Assembly: GCF_014195485.1 (NCBI RefSeq)
Contig: NZ_JACIBU010000001.1
Location: 744,001 to 808,000 of the forward strand
From: Modestobacter versicolor
Lineage (GTDB): Bacteria > Actinomycetota > Actinomycetes > Mycobacteriales > Geodermatophilaceae
Length of the DNA stretch: 64,000 nucleotides
Direction of reading: 5' to 3'
This document shows, one piece after another, positions 16,345 to 24,757 of this stretch (position 1 is its first letter; each line of letters starts with the position of its first letter). The notes beneath the pieces are model-generated. The model was not told the origin of the DNA, did no database searches, and saw only the letters and a list, made by a program, of their open reading frames with translations. A program made the translations under genes and the position numbers.

Positions 16345-17727
16345 GTGTCCAGCGCCGTCCTCTGCGCCCCCGCCGCCGTCCAGCCCGCCGCCGTCGCGCC
16401 GATCGTGCCGGGGGCCACCCCGCTGCTCCCCGTGGTCGGCGCCGACACCCGGGTGCCGCTCGTGCCCGGCGGCACCGCCCGCTACGTCGACCTGGACACC
16501 GCCGCCAGCAGCCGGGCGCTGGAGCAGGTCGCCGCCCGGGTCACCGAGGCGTTGCCGCTGTACTCCAGCGTGCACCGGGGTGCGGGGTACCTGTCCCAGG
16601 TCTCCACCGCGCTCTACGAGGACGCCCGGGCCACCGTGGCCGGCTTCGTCGGCGCGCGCGGCGACGACGTCTGCGTGCTGGTGCGGCACACCACCGACGC
16701 GCTCAACCTGCTCGCCGGCTGCGTGCCCGACGGCGGCGCCGTGCTGGTGCTCGACTGCGAGCACCACGCCGACCTGCTGCCCTGGCAGCAGCGCGGCCCG
16801 GTCACCGTGCTGCCGACCGGGGCCACCGTGGTCGAGACGCTGCGCGCGCTGGGCACCGAGCTGGCTGCCGCGCCGTACGCGCTGATCGCCGTCACCGGCG
16901 CCTCCAACGTCACCGGCGAGTCGCTGCCGCTGGACGAGGTGGTGCAGCTGGCCCACGCGGCCGGCGCCCGGGTGCTGGTCGACGGCGCGCAGCTGGTGCC
17001 GCACCGGCGGTTCTCCCTCGCCGGCTCCGGCGCCGACTACGTGGCGTTCTCCGGGCACAAGACCTACGCGCCGTTCGGCTCCGGGGCCCTGGTCGGCCGG
17101 CGCGACTGGCTGGACGCCGCCCCCGCGTACCTCGCCGGCGGCGGGGCGGTGCAGGAGGTGACCGTCGAGCGGACCAGCTGGGTGGCCGCGCCGCACCGGC
17201 ACGAGGGCGGCTCGCCCAACGTGCTGGGCGCGGTGGCGCTGGCCGCGGCGTGCGACGCGCTGGCCGCGCTGCCCGCCGGGGCGCTGGCCGAGCACGAGCG
17301 GGCGCTGCGCGAGCGGCTGGTGGCCGGGCTGGCCGCGCTGCCGGGCGTGCGGGTGCTGCGCATCTGGGCCGACTCCGCCGAGCCGACCGGCGTCGTCTCC
17401 TTCACCGTGGCCGGCGCCGACCCCGGCCTGGTCGCCGCGTACCTCTCCGCCGAGCACGGCATCGGGGTGCGCGACGGCCGGTTCTGCGCCCACCCGCTGC
17501 TGGCCCGCCTCGGCGTGCCGGCGGGGGCGCTGCGGGCCAGCGTCGGCGTGGGCAGCAGCCTGGACGACGTCGAGGCGCTGCTCGGCGCGCTGGACGCCTT
17601 CCTGTCCGCCGGGCCGCAGGTGCCCTACGCGCAGGTCGCCGGCCGCTGGCAGCCCGCCGACGACCCGCGGGCCACCGATCTCTCCTCGGCCGCGCGGGGC
17701 GCCGGCTGCGGGCCGTCGGTGCGGTGA
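16345..17727 (+). CDS. Class V aminotransferase, cysteine-desulfurase-like
   Basis: 460 aa PLP enzyme from GTG 16345 (AGGAG upstream). K239 in FSGHKTYAPFGSGAL is the PLP-binding Lys, preceded by VDGAQLVPH. C381 in VRDGRFCAHPLL occupies the position of the persulfide Cys of SufS/CsdA-type desulfurases. The SAM-IV riboswitch shows a role in sulfur amino acid or sulfur-transfer metabolism. It could mobilise sulfur from cysteine or a cysteine derivative. The N-terminal 50 residues are Ala/Pro-rich and unconserved. An open frame extends upstream to 16255, but that region is riboswitch RNA, not protein. Confidence 0.85.
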   Translation: MSSAVLCAPAAVQPAAVAPIVPGATPLLPVVGADTRVPLVPGGTARYVDLDTAASSRALEQVAARVTEALPLYSSVHRGAGYLSQVSTALYEDARATVAGFVGARGDDVCVLVRHTTDALNLLAGCVPDGGAVLVLDCEHHADLLPWQQRGPVTVLPTGATVVETLRALGTELAAAPYALIAVTGASNVTGESLPLDEVVQLAHAAGARVLVDGAQLVPHRRFSLAGSGADYVAFSGHKTYAPFGSGALVGRRDWLDAAPAYLAGGGAVQEVTVERTSWVAAPHRHEGGSPNVLGAVALAAACDALAALPAGALAEHERALRERLVAGLAALPGVRVLRIWADSAEPTGVVSFTVAGADPGLVAAYLSAEHGIGVRDGRFCAHPLLARLGVPAGALRASVGVGSSLDDVEALLGALDAFLSAGPQVPYAQVAGRWQPADDPRATDLSSAARGAGCGPSVR

Positions 17728-17735
17728 CCGGCCGC

Positions 17736-18644
17736 TCAGCGCGGCAGCAGCACCGTGCGCAGCTCGTGGGCGCCGTCGGCGCGGGTCGCCTCGTAGAACC
17801 AGCGGGCACCGCCGCCGGGCAGCGCCACGACGTCGGCGTACCGCAGGCCGGCCGGCGGGTGCGGGCTCTGCAGCAGCGGTCCGCCGGCGGCGGCGGTGAA
17901 CGCGCCGTCGCCGTCCTGCACGGCCAGGCCGGTGCGCTCCTCCCAGTTCTCCGCCGCGGTGGCCCGGCCGTCGTAGAGCGCCCAGCTGCGGTCGCCGTCC
18001 AGCACCACGGTCGCGACGCGGACCCCGCGGGCGTCCCAGCTGCCCGGGGTGCCGGCCAGCGCGGTGCCCTGCCAGGTCCACTCGACGCCGTCGGGGCTGG
18101 TGGCGTGCTCGGTGGTCATCCGGTCGGTGGCGTCGGGGTCGTCGAGCGGGTGCACCGAGGCCCACAGGTGCCACCGGGTGCCGTCGTGCCGCAGCACCGG
18201 GTCCTTGACCGCGGCCGCGTCGCTGCCGGGCAGCACGGTGCGCGGGGTCGCGGTCGCCAGCCCGGCGACCGTGCCGGCCTCGAGCAGGTCGACCCGCCAG
18301 TGCTTGGTGCCCGGCGTCGCGCAGCTGACGTAGAGCCGCCAGCGGCCCTCCGGCGTGTGCACCAGCGCCGGGCGCTCCAGCGACTCCGCGCCGAACGCGT
18401 CCTTGCCGATCGCCACGACCGGCTCGAAGCGGACCCCGTCGTCGGAGCGGGCGACCACGTTGGCGAAACCGCGGCCCTCGCCGACCGGCCGGCGCAGCCG
18501 GTAGGCCAGCCACCACGTGCCGTCGACCAGCTGCGCCGAGGGACCACCGGCCCAGGAGCCCGGGCGCGGGTCCTCGGGGGCGAGGACGACGTCCGCCTGC
18601 GACCAGAAGGGGCCGGGCTCGGGGGGCTGGGGTCTGCTGGGCAC
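17736..18644 (-). CDS. Beta-propeller glycoside-hydrolase-like protein (GH43/GH32 fold)
   Basis: About 302 aa, no signal peptide. Repeated blades with SDDGVRFEPV, KDPVLRHDGTRWHLWASV and ATSPDGVEWTW are characteristic of five-bladed propeller glycosidases and related sugar-binding proteins. An Asp in KDPV and an early WSQADVVL strand fit the family, but I cannot place a full catalytic triad, so hydrolytic activity is uncertain. Two GTG starts are possible (18644 or 18659). The gene converges on the desulfurase-like gene and is divergent from the sulfotransferase. Confidence 0.7.
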   Translation of the reverse strand: MPSRPQPPEPGPFWSQADVVLAPEDPRPGSWAGGPSAQLVDGTWWLAYRLRRPVGEGRGFANVVARSDDGVRFEPVVAIGKDAFGAESLERPALVHTPEGRWRLYVSCATPGTKHWRVDLLEAGTVAGLATATPRTVLPGSDAAAVKDPVLRHDGTRWHLWASVHPLDDPDATDRMTTEHATSPDGVEWTWQGTALAGTPGSWDARGVRVATVVLDGDRSWALYDGRATAAENWEERTGLAVQDGDGAFTAAAGGPLLQSPHPPAGLRYADVVALPGGGARWFYEATRADGAHELRTVLLPR

Positions 18645-18700
18645 GGCGCCAGTCTGCACACCCCGCCGCCGTCGCCCGCACCCCTCCCGGAGGCCCGCCC

Positions 18701-19708
18701 GTGACCACCGACCGCCTGCCCCAGTTCGTGATCGCCGGCGCGCCCAAGGCCGGCACCACGGCGCTGCACGCCGCGCTGGCCACCCACCCCGGGCTGTTCC
18801 TGTCGCCGGTGAAGGAGCCGAAGTACTACCTCACCGACGGCCGGCCACCCCCGCGCAGCGGCCAGCGCGGGCCCGGCGACGCGCACAGCGCGCGGGAGTG
18901 GGTGTGGCGGCGGGAGGAGTACCTGCGGCTGTTCGCCGGGGCCCCGGCCGGCACGGTGCGCGGCGAGAGCACGCCGTTCTACCTCTACGACCGCGCGGCG
19001 CAGCAGCGGCTGGTCGCCGACGTCCCCGACGTGAAGGTGGTCGTGGTGGTGCGCGACCCGGTCGACCGGGCGCACTCCAACTGGGCGCACCTGCGGGCCG
19101 ACGGTCTGGAGCCGGAGGCCGACTTCCTGGCCGCCGTCCGGGACGAGGAACGGCGGGTCGCCGCCGGCTGGGCGCCGTTCTGGCACTACCGGGGCCTGGG
19201 CACCTACGGGATCCAGCTGCGCGACCTGCACCGGCTGGTGCCCCGCGAGCGGGTGTTCCTGCTGCGCTACCGGCAGCTGGTCGACACCCCGGCGGAGACC
19301 CTCGACCGGGTCAGCCGGTTCCTCGGCGTCGAGCCGGGGCTGGCGCACACCGTGGCGCCGGAGAACGTCAAGCCGCACGTCCCCGACTCCCCGCGGTACC
19401 GGCTGCTGGCCCGGGTGACCCGGGCCGGTGCCGCGCTCGGCGCGTACGCACCGCCGCAGGTGTGGCGGCAGGCCAGCCGGCCGCTGCTCGCCGCCCTGCA
19501 CGCCGGCCGCGCCCCGCGCCCGCCGCTGCCGGTGGAGGTGCGCCGGGAGGTGCTGGCCCCGCTGCTGCCCGACATCGAGCTGCTCGAGGAGCTCACCGGC
19601 GAGGGCTTCGCCGACTGGAAGGGCGACACCGGGCGCGGGGACTTCCGCTCCGCAGCGCCGCCCGCTCCTGAGACCCCGCACCACCTACCGAGGAGAGGTC
19701 GCCCGTGA
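18701..19708 (+). CDS. PAPS-dependent sulfotransferase
   Basis: 335 aa. The 5'-phosphosulfate loop FVIAGAPKAGTTALHAAL (residues 9-26) and the 3'-phosphate motif VVVRDPVDRAHSNW (about 112-125) identify a PAPS-binding sulfotransferase of the heparan N-/O-sulfotransferase-like group. It moves sulfate from PAPS to a hydroxyl or amine of an unknown acceptor, often a glycan or lipid. There are no membrane segments. GTG start; the stop overlaps the carbonic-anhydrase-like gene. Its neighbours in a sulfur-regulated stretch fit, but there is no direct evidence of co-regulation. Confidence 0.88.
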   Translation: MTTDRLPQFVIAGAPKAGTTALHAALATHPGLFLSPVKEPKYYLTDGRPPPRSGQRGPGDAHSAREWVWRREEYLRLFAGAPAGTVRGESTPFYLYDRAAQQRLVADVPDVKVVVVVRDPVDRAHSNWAHLRADGLEPEADFLAAVRDEERRVAAGWAPFWHYRGLGTYGIQLRDLHRLVPRERVFLLRYRQLVDTPAETLDRVSRFLGVEPGLAHTVAPENVKPHVPDSPRYRLLARVTRAGAALGAYAPPQVWRQASRPLLAALHAGRAPRPPLPVEVRREVLAPLLPDIELLEELTGEGFADWKGDTGRGDFRSAAPPAPETPHHLPRRGRP

Positions 19709-20055
19709 CCACCACCGACGAGCTGCTCGAGGGGAACGCCCGCGACGCCGAGTCGTTCTCCGGCCTGATCCGCTCCCTGGCGATCAGCCAGCGGCTGCTC
19801 GGCACGCGGGAGGTGGTGCTCGTGCACCACACCGACTGCGGCATGCTGACCTTCAGCGACGAGGACTTCCGGTCCGGCATCGAGGCCGAGGTCGGCAGCC
19901 GGCCCGAGTGGCACTCGGAGGCGTTCGCCGACCTGGCGGACGACGTCCGGGCGTCGCGGCAGCGCATCCTGGACAGCCCGTACATCCCGGTGAAGGACAG
20001 CGTGCGCGGATTCGTGTTCGACGTCGCCACCGGCCTGCTCACCGAGGTGGACTGA
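19705..20055 (+). CDS. Carbonic-anhydrase-like protein lacking the first zinc-ligand block
   Basis: 116 aa, against about 163 aa for the beta-carbonic anhydrases it matches (Rv1284-like). The N-terminus (TTDELLEGNARDAESF) and everything from LIRSLAISQRLLGTREVVLVHHTDCGMLTF to FVFDVATGLLTEV are preserved. The roughly 47 residues between them, which normally carry CMDAR (zinc Cys, catalytic Asp-Arg) and the IRNAGG turn, are absent at about residue 20. HHTDCG (H42, C45) keeps the other two zinc ligands. The deletion is in frame and the ribosome binding site (AGGAGAGG) and GTGA overlap are intact, so it is translated but should be catalytically dead or altered. Confidence 0.8.
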   Translation: MTTTDELLEGNARDAESFSGLIRSLAISQRLLGTREVVLVHHTDCGMLTFSDEDFRSGIEAEVGSRPEWHSEAFADLADDVRASRQRILDSPYIPVKDSVRGFVFDVATGLLTEVD

Positions 20056-20058
20056 CCC

Positions 20059-20859
20059 ATGAGCCTGACCGACACCGACACGTTCGCCGCCGACTGGGCG
20101 GACTGGCACGCGCAGCACGAGGCGGCCCGCGCCGACCGGCACGGCTTCCTGGCGATCACCGGCCTGCACTGGCTGACCGGCGAGCCGCAGCGGCTCGACG
20201 GCGCGCCCGGGGAGTGGTGGACCGGCGCGGACGGGCCCGTCGTCCGGCTGGCCGACGGCGAGGAGCTGGTCGTCGACGGGCAGCCGGTGCACGGCGAGCA
20301 CGCCTTCGGCGTCATCCCCGAGCGCGGTGGGGTGACCGTCGGGTACGGGGACGCCGTCATCGAGGTGGCCCGGCGGGGCGGCTCGGACGTCGTCCGGCCG
20401 CGGCACCCGTCGAACCCGGTGCTGGTCGGCTACCCGGGGACGCCGGCGTACCCGGCGGACCCGCGGTGGGCGCTGACCGGGCGGTACGTGCCGTTCGACG
20501 AGCCGCGGCCGACGACGGTCGGCGCCGTGGTCGAGGGGCTGCAGCACGTCTACGACGCCCCCGGCCGGATCGAGTTCACCCTCGACGGGCAGCAGCTGGC
20601 GCTCACCGCGTTCAACGGCTCGACGCCGGGCAGCCTGTTCGTGCTGTTCACCGACGAGACGTCCGGGGTGACCACGTACGCGGCGAACCGCTCGGTGCAG
20701 GTCGCGCCGCCGGCGGCCGACGGCACGGTGACCTTGGACCTGAACCGGGCCACCAACCTGCCGTGCGCCTACACCGCGTTCGCCACCTGCCCGCTGCCGC
20801 CGGCGGAGAACCACCTGCCGGTCGCGGTCGAGGCCGGGGAGAAGAAGCCGGTCGGCTGA
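20059..20859 (+). CDS. DUF1684 family protein
   Basis: 266 aa. The family signature is near the C-terminus: DLNRATNLPCAYTAFATCPLPP..N.LPVAVEAGEK, with the conserved N-terminal HGFLAITGLHWLTGE. No signal peptide or membrane segment. The function is unknown; members occur widely in bacteria as single-domain cytoplasmic proteins. Three bases downstream of the carbonic-anhydrase-like stop, so it probably belongs to the sulfotransferase transcript. Confidence 0.85.
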   Translation: MSLTDTDTFAADWADWHAQHEAARADRHGFLAITGLHWLTGEPQRLDGAPGEWWTGADGPVVRLADGEELVVDGQPVHGEHAFGVIPERGGVTVGYGDAVIEVARRGGSDVVRPRHPSNPVLVGYPGTPAYPADPRWALTGRYVPFDEPRPTTVGAVVEGLQHVYDAPGRIEFTLDGQQLALTAFNGSTPGSLFVLFTDETSGVTTYAANRSVQVAPPAADGTVTLDLNRATNLPCAYTAFATCPLPPAENHLPVAVEAGEKKPVG

Positions 20860-20876
20860 GCGGTCAGGTCCTGACG

Positions 20877-20895
20877 GGCGGTGCGCCGCACCGCC
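20877..20895. terminator. Hairpin terminator between convergent genes
   Basis: GGCGGTGC-GCC-GCACCGCC, an 8-bp perfect stem between the stops at 20859 and 20898. It is flanked by a direct repeat of GGTCAGGTCCT. Confidence 0.65.
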
Positions 20896-20897
20896 GG

Positions 20898-21401
20898 TCA
20901 GGTCCTCCTCAGGTCGGCACGGTGGACCAGCGCCTCGCGCCCGTGGTACTCGGCACGCTTCCAGAAGCTCAGCCCGGCCTTCTCGGCCACGCGGACTGAC
21001 GCGGTGTTGCCCGGGTCGATGATGGCGATGACGTGGTCCACGCCTCCTCGCAGCCGGACGAACTCCGTGACGGCCCGGGCAGCCTCGGTGGCCAGGCCCT
21101 TCCCCTGGTGCCGCGGCAGGACGTGGTAGCCGAGCTCGAGCGACTCACCGTCGATCGGCTGCCACGTCAGACCGCAGTCCCCGACGAAGTCGCCGTCCTC
21201 GGTCTCGATGACCCAGAGCCCGAAGCCGTCCCTGGCGTAGTTGCGCACGTTCCAGTCGATCCAGTTCCGGCACTCGCTCCGGGACATCGGGTGGTCGTAG
21301 TGCTCCATCACGACGGGGTCGCCGAGCAGCGACTCCATGAGGTCCAGGTCGCCGTCGGACATCCTGCGGAAGCGGAGGCGGGGGCTGTCGGGTACGTCCA
21401 C
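20898..21401 (-). CDS. GNAT N-acetyltransferase (RimJ/RimL-like)
   Basis: 167 aa. Acetyl-CoA-binding motif A is visible as LELGYHVLPRHQGKGLATEAARAV (about residues 89-112; the Q/R-x-x-G-x-A loop is HQGKGLA). RLRFRRMSDGDLDLMESLLGDP at the N-terminus and the C-terminal NTASVRVAEKAGLSF are typical of the RimJ/RimL branch, which acetylates protein N-termini or small amines. The substrate is unknown; single gene. Confidence 0.88.
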   Translation of the reverse strand: MDVPDSPRLRFRRMSDGDLDLMESLLGDPVVMEHYDHPMSRSECRNWIDWNVRNYARDGFGLWVIETEDGDFVGDCGLTWQPIDGESLELGYHVLPRHQGKGLATEAARAVTEFVRLRGGVDHVIAIIDPGNTASVRVAEKAGLSFWKRAEYHGREALVHRADLRRT

Positions 21402-21454
21402 GGCGGGAGGCTAGGGGAGCTGACCGCGCCGCTGCGCACGAACGTTTCGCAGGC

Positions 21455-22978
21455 CTAGAAGGGTGGCGGGTCGCCGGGCGGTCCGGTCGGCGGTCGAGGG
21501 GTGCGACCGGGCGGTGGCGCGTCATCGGCCGGGTGCCCGTCGGGCCAGGTGGTGAGCACCTGACCGGTGGGGGTGGTGAACCGGAGGCCGCCGGCCGGCA
21601 GGGCGTGCAGCTGCCAGCCGGGCGCCTGGTGGACGAGCCGGTGGTGGTGGCGGCACAGGCAGCAGAGGTTCTCCGCGGCGGTGTCGCCCGCGGGCCAGCG
21701 GGTGACGTGGTGCTGGTCGCAGCGCCGACCGGGGCGCCGGCAGCCGGGGAACCGGCACCGGCGGTCACGGAGCTGGACGAAGCGGCGCAGCGGGTCGGTG
21801 GGCCGGTAGGCGTCGGTCGGTGGCGGCGGCCCGAGGGCTCGGCCGGCGCGGAGACCGCCGCCGTCGGTGAGGGCGAGGAGCTGGCCGGTCAGCTCGTCGA
21901 CGAGGCCGATCTGCGGCCGTGCGGCGAGCGCGGTGTCGCAGAGGCTGCGGGTGTCCAACAGGTGAGCGAGGTCCGTGCAGTCGGTGGCGGCGCTGTCAGC
22001 GGTGGCGGCGCTGCCGTCGGCCGGGTCGTCGGCCGGGTCGTCGGCGGGGAGCAGGCCGAGGGCACGAACGGTCTCGGCCGGGACCACGTCGCCGCCGACC
22101 TCGCCGGGTTCGTCACCGCCCAGCAGGGTGCGCACGGTGGCGAGCACGGTGAGCTGCGCCTGCACCGGGGCCAGCCCGTGCTCACCGGGCCGGAGCACGA
22201 GGTCGACGAGGCAGTCGGCCATCCGCTGCTGCCGGGTGCGCGGGTCGTCGGGCGCCGAAGCGGCGTCGGCGTACTGGCGCAGTGCGTCCTCCATGGCGCG
22301 CAGGACGGGCAGCGGCAGGTCGGTGACCGCCAGCGTGCCGAGGCCGTCGCCGGTGGGGTGCACGGCGACCGCCCGTGCGCGGAGGGCCGCCTGCACCCGC
22401 CGGGTGATGGCCTGGCCGTCGAGTCGTTGCACGACCCGGTGCGCGGCGGCGCGCAGCTGCGTCGGGGTCTTGTGCCCGAGCCGGGCCAGCAGTCGGCCCT
22501 CCGCCTCGGCGCGCAGGTCGTCGTCGAGCGGGGCGAGGACCTGGCACATCGCGGTGGCGTGCTCCCAGGTGAGCTCGCCCTGCTCCAGGGCCGCCAGGGT
22601 GGCGGGCAGCCGGTGGACCAGCTGCAGCGACTGCACCATCCAGGACTGTGCGGTCGCCGAGGTCACCGAGAGGGCGGCGGCGACCTCGTCCACGGCCCAC
22701 TCGCTGACGCTGAGCAGCACCTCCGGCCGACCCGCGCGGGTGGCCGCCGCGGCGGCACCGATCTCGGTGTCGGGCCGGTCGTTGCCGGCAGGCCGAGCGC
22801 GGCAGAAGTCGGCGATCCACCGCGCTCGCCAGGCCTGGGAGGAGCTGATCGCCTGCTGTTCCTCCCGGAGCAGGTCGAGCAGGATGCCGCCCTGCTCCAG
22901 GAATGCCCGCAGCGGCGCGAAGGCCGCGTCGGACCATCCCGCGCGGGGTGGCGCCTCAGCGACAATGGAGTCGAACAC
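21455..22978 (-). CDS. DUF222/13E12-type HNH endonuclease
   Basis: 507 aa from GTG 22978. The long helical DUF222 region is followed by an HNH domain near the C-terminus: LRDRRCRFPGCRRP...CDQHHVTRWPAGDTAAENLCCLCRHHHRLVH, with four zinc-binding Cys and the catalytic His pair. Proline-rich tail. These proteins are multicopy in actinobacteria, and some mycobacterial 13E12 members belong to the LexA regulon. Here the SOS box covers the start codon itself. A -10-like TATCAT (22991-22986) ends seven bases before the GTG, so the mRNA is probably leaderless. Stops at UAG, one of four such stops in the window. Confidence 0.88.
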   Translation of the reverse strand: MFDSIVAEAPPRAGWSDAAFAPLRAFLEQGGILLDLLREEQQAISSSQAWRARWIADFCRARPAGNDRPDTEIGAAAAATRAGRPEVLLSVSEWAVDEVAAALSVTSATAQSWMVQSLQLVHRLPATLAALEQGELTWEHATAMCQVLAPLDDDLRAEAEGRLLARLGHKTPTQLRAAAHRVVQRLDGQAITRRVQAALRARAVAVHPTGDGLGTLAVTDLPLPVLRAMEDALRQYADAASAPDDPRTRQQRMADCLVDLVLRPGEHGLAPVQAQLTVLATVRTLLGGDEPGEVGGDVVPAETVRALGLLPADDPADDPADGSAATADSAATDCTDLAHLLDTRSLCDTALAARPQIGLVDELTGQLLALTDGGGLRAGRALGPPPPTDAYRPTDPLRRFVQLRDRRCRFPGCRRPGRRCDQHHVTRWPAGDTAAENLCCLCRHHHRLVHQAPGWQLHALPAGGLRFTTPTGQVLTTWPDGHPADDAPPPGRTPRPPTGPPGDPPPF

Positions 22979-22986
22979 ACGTTCGA
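22971..22986. promoter_or_regulatory. LexA/SOS box overlapping the HNH gene start
   Basis: TCGAACACACGTTCGA, an exact match to the actinobacterial TCGAAC-N4-GTTCGA SOS box. It abuts the -10-like element and contains the GTG start codon (22978-22976), so bound LexA would block initiation directly. Confidence 0.85.
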
Positions 22987-23070
22987 TGATACCGAGGCGC
23001 CAGCCCGCTGACCAGCAGAGACGACGTCTGTGGACAACGGCGCGATCGCCGGAGCAGGTGGGCGTCCCGG

Positions 23071-23943
23071 CTACGGGGCGGGGGTCCCGGCGTCGCGCAG
23101 CCCGGTTGCTGCGCGGACCAGGGACGCGACGGCAGGGGACCGGCTGCCCGCGGGCCAGGCGAGCACCGTGGTGATGGCCGGTGCGTCGGGGACCGGCACC
23201 GCGACGTGCTCGGGCCACTGCCAGGCGCGGCTGGACGCCGGGATGACGAGCAGGGTGCGGCCGAGCGCCACGAGCTGGGCGAGCTGGGACTGGGTGTGCA
23301 CCTCCGGCCCCGGCCCGTCCGGGTAGGAGCCGTCGAGCCGGGGCCACCGGGCGATCGGCAGGTCCGGCACGTCGCTCACCTCGGCCATCGTGAGCCGGTC
23401 ACGCGCGGCGAGCGGGTGCCGGGCGGGCACGATCGCCACCTGGCCCTCGACCAGCAGGTCCTCGGTGTCGAACCCGTCGAGGTCGTCGACCGGCCGGTGC
23501 ATCACCGCGACGTCGGCGCTGCCGTCGCGGAGCAGGCCGGCCTGCTCGCCGACCTCGCAGAGCAGCACCTCGACCGGGGGCTGACCCGGGTCGCCGGCGA
23601 CCGCGTCCAGCAGCCGCTGCAGCAGCTCGTGCGACGCCCCGGCCTTGGTGACCAGCACCAGCGGGCGCGCGGGGTCGGCGGCCCGCCGGGTCCGGCGGCC
23701 GGCGGCGGTCACCGCGTCCAGAGCCGTGCGGGCCTCGCGGAGCAGCACCCGGCCGGCGTCGGTGAGCGCCGTGCCCCGGCGGTCGCGGTCCAGGAGCCGG
23801 ACCCCGAGCCGGTGCTCGAGCTGGCGGATGGCGCGGGACAGCGGCGGCTGCGCCATGCCGAGCCGGTCGGCGGCCCGGCCGAAGTGCAGCTCCTCCGCGA
23901 CCGCGACGAAGTACCGGAGCTCGCGGGTCTCCAGGTCGGTCAC
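23071..23943 (-). CDS. LysR-family transcriptional regulator
   Basis: 290 aa. The N-terminal HTH (ELRYFVAVAEELHFGRAADRLGMAQPPLSRAIRQLEHRLGVRLLDR) is complete and is followed by a periplasmic-binding-like effector domain starting LVLVTKAGASHELL. Divergent from the SDR gene at 24028, which is the likely target. The T-N11-A palindrome at 23965-23977 lies between the two genes. Ends with UAG. Confidence 0.92.
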   Translation of the reverse strand: MTDLETRELRYFVAVAEELHFGRAADRLGMAQPPLSRAIRQLEHRLGVRLLDRDRRGTALTDAGRVLLREARTALDAVTAAGRRTRRAADPARPLVLVTKAGASHELLQRLLDAVAGDPGQPPVEVLLCEVGEQAGLLRDGSADVAVMHRPVDDLDGFDTEDLLVEGQVAIVPARHPLAARDRLTMAEVSDVPDLPIARWPRLDGSYPDGPGPEVHTQSQLAQLVALGRTLLVIPASSRAWQWPEHVAVPVPDAPAITTVLAWPAGSRSPAVASLVRAATGLRDAGTPAP

Positions 23944-23964
23944 CGGCCGAGCGTACGGCGCTGA

Positions 23965-23977
23965 TACCCGCCGGGTA
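23965..23977. promoter_or_regulatory. Candidate LysR-type binding site
   Basis: TACCCG-C-CGGGTA, a perfect palindrome that is also a T-N11-A LTTR core, midway between the divergent LysR and SDR genes. A second inverted repeat, CGACCG-GAT-CGGTCG, lies at 23985-23999. Confidence 0.5.
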
Positions 23978-24027
23978 CCTCAACCGACCGGATCGGTCGT
24001 GGACACCGGCTGCCCGGCCCGCCGAGC

Positions 24028-24753
24028 ATGGCCGACGTGGACGACACGAGGACGGCGCTGGTCACCGGCGCGAACAAGGGCATCGGCTACGCCATCGCGG
24101 CGGGCCTCGGCGAGCTCGGCTTGCGGGTGGCGGTGGGCGCCCGGCACGACGCCCGGCGCGCGGAGGCCGTCGCCCGGCTGCGGGCCGCCGGTGTCGACGC
24201 GTTCGGGGTGGCCCTGGACGTGACCTCCGACGACAGCGTGGCCGCGGCCGCGGCGGTGATCGAGCGGACGGCGGGCCGGCTCGACGTGCTGGTGAACAAC
24301 GCGGGCATCTCCGGCCGGACCGACGGCGGCGCGCAGGACCCGACGACCCTGGACCTGGACGTCGTCCGCACGGTGCTGGACACCAACGTGTTCGGCGTCG
24401 TCCGGGTGACCAACGCGATGCTGCCGCTGCTCGGTCGCGCGCAGTCGCCGCGCATCGTCAACGTGTCCAGCACCATGGGCTCGCTGACCCTGCAGCCCGG
24501 CCCGGTGATGGCCGCCTACTCGCCCTCGAAGACGATGCTCACCAGCCTCACGACCCAGTACGCCCGCCGGCTGGCCGGCACGGCGGTCATCGTCAACGCC
24601 GCCTGCCCGGGCTACGTCGCGACCGACTTCACCGGCTTCGACGGGGAGCGGACGCCCGAGCAGGGGGCGGCCGTCGTGATCCGGCTCGCCACCCTGCCCG
24701 ACGACGGGCCGCGCGGCGGGTTCTTCGAGGAGGCCGGCGTCGCGCCCTGGTGA
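24028..24753 (+). CDS. Short-chain dehydrogenase/reductase
   Basis: 241 aa classical SDR. NAD(P)-binding TGANKGIGYAIA at residues 13-24, NNAG at about 91-94, catalytic Ser in VNVSS, and YSPSK supplying the Tyr-x3-Lys pair; PGYVATDF follows. An Arg after the Gly-rich loop (ARHDARR) suggests preference for NADPH. The plant carbonyl-reductase-like sequence gives no precise substrate. Divergent from, and probably controlled by, the LysR gene. Confidence 0.9.
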   Translation: MADVDDTRTALVTGANKGIGYAIAAGLGELGLRVAVGARHDARRAEAVARLRAAGVDAFGVALDVTSDDSVAAAAAVIERTAGRLDVLVNNAGISGRTDGGAQDPTTLDLDVVRTVLDTNVFGVVRVTNAMLPLLGRAQSPRIVNVSSTMGSLTLQPGPVMAAYSPSKTMLTSLTTQYARRLAGTAVIVNAACPGYVATDFTGFDGERTPEQGAAVVIRLATLPDDGPRGGFFEEAGVAPW

Positions 24754-24757
24754 GCCG

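Noticed and set aside
21455..22978. Mobile element or homing endonuclease
   Set aside because: HNH/13E12 genes can look mobile, but there are no flanking repeats, intron or transposase, and the SOS-controlled start is typical of resident chromosomal copies.
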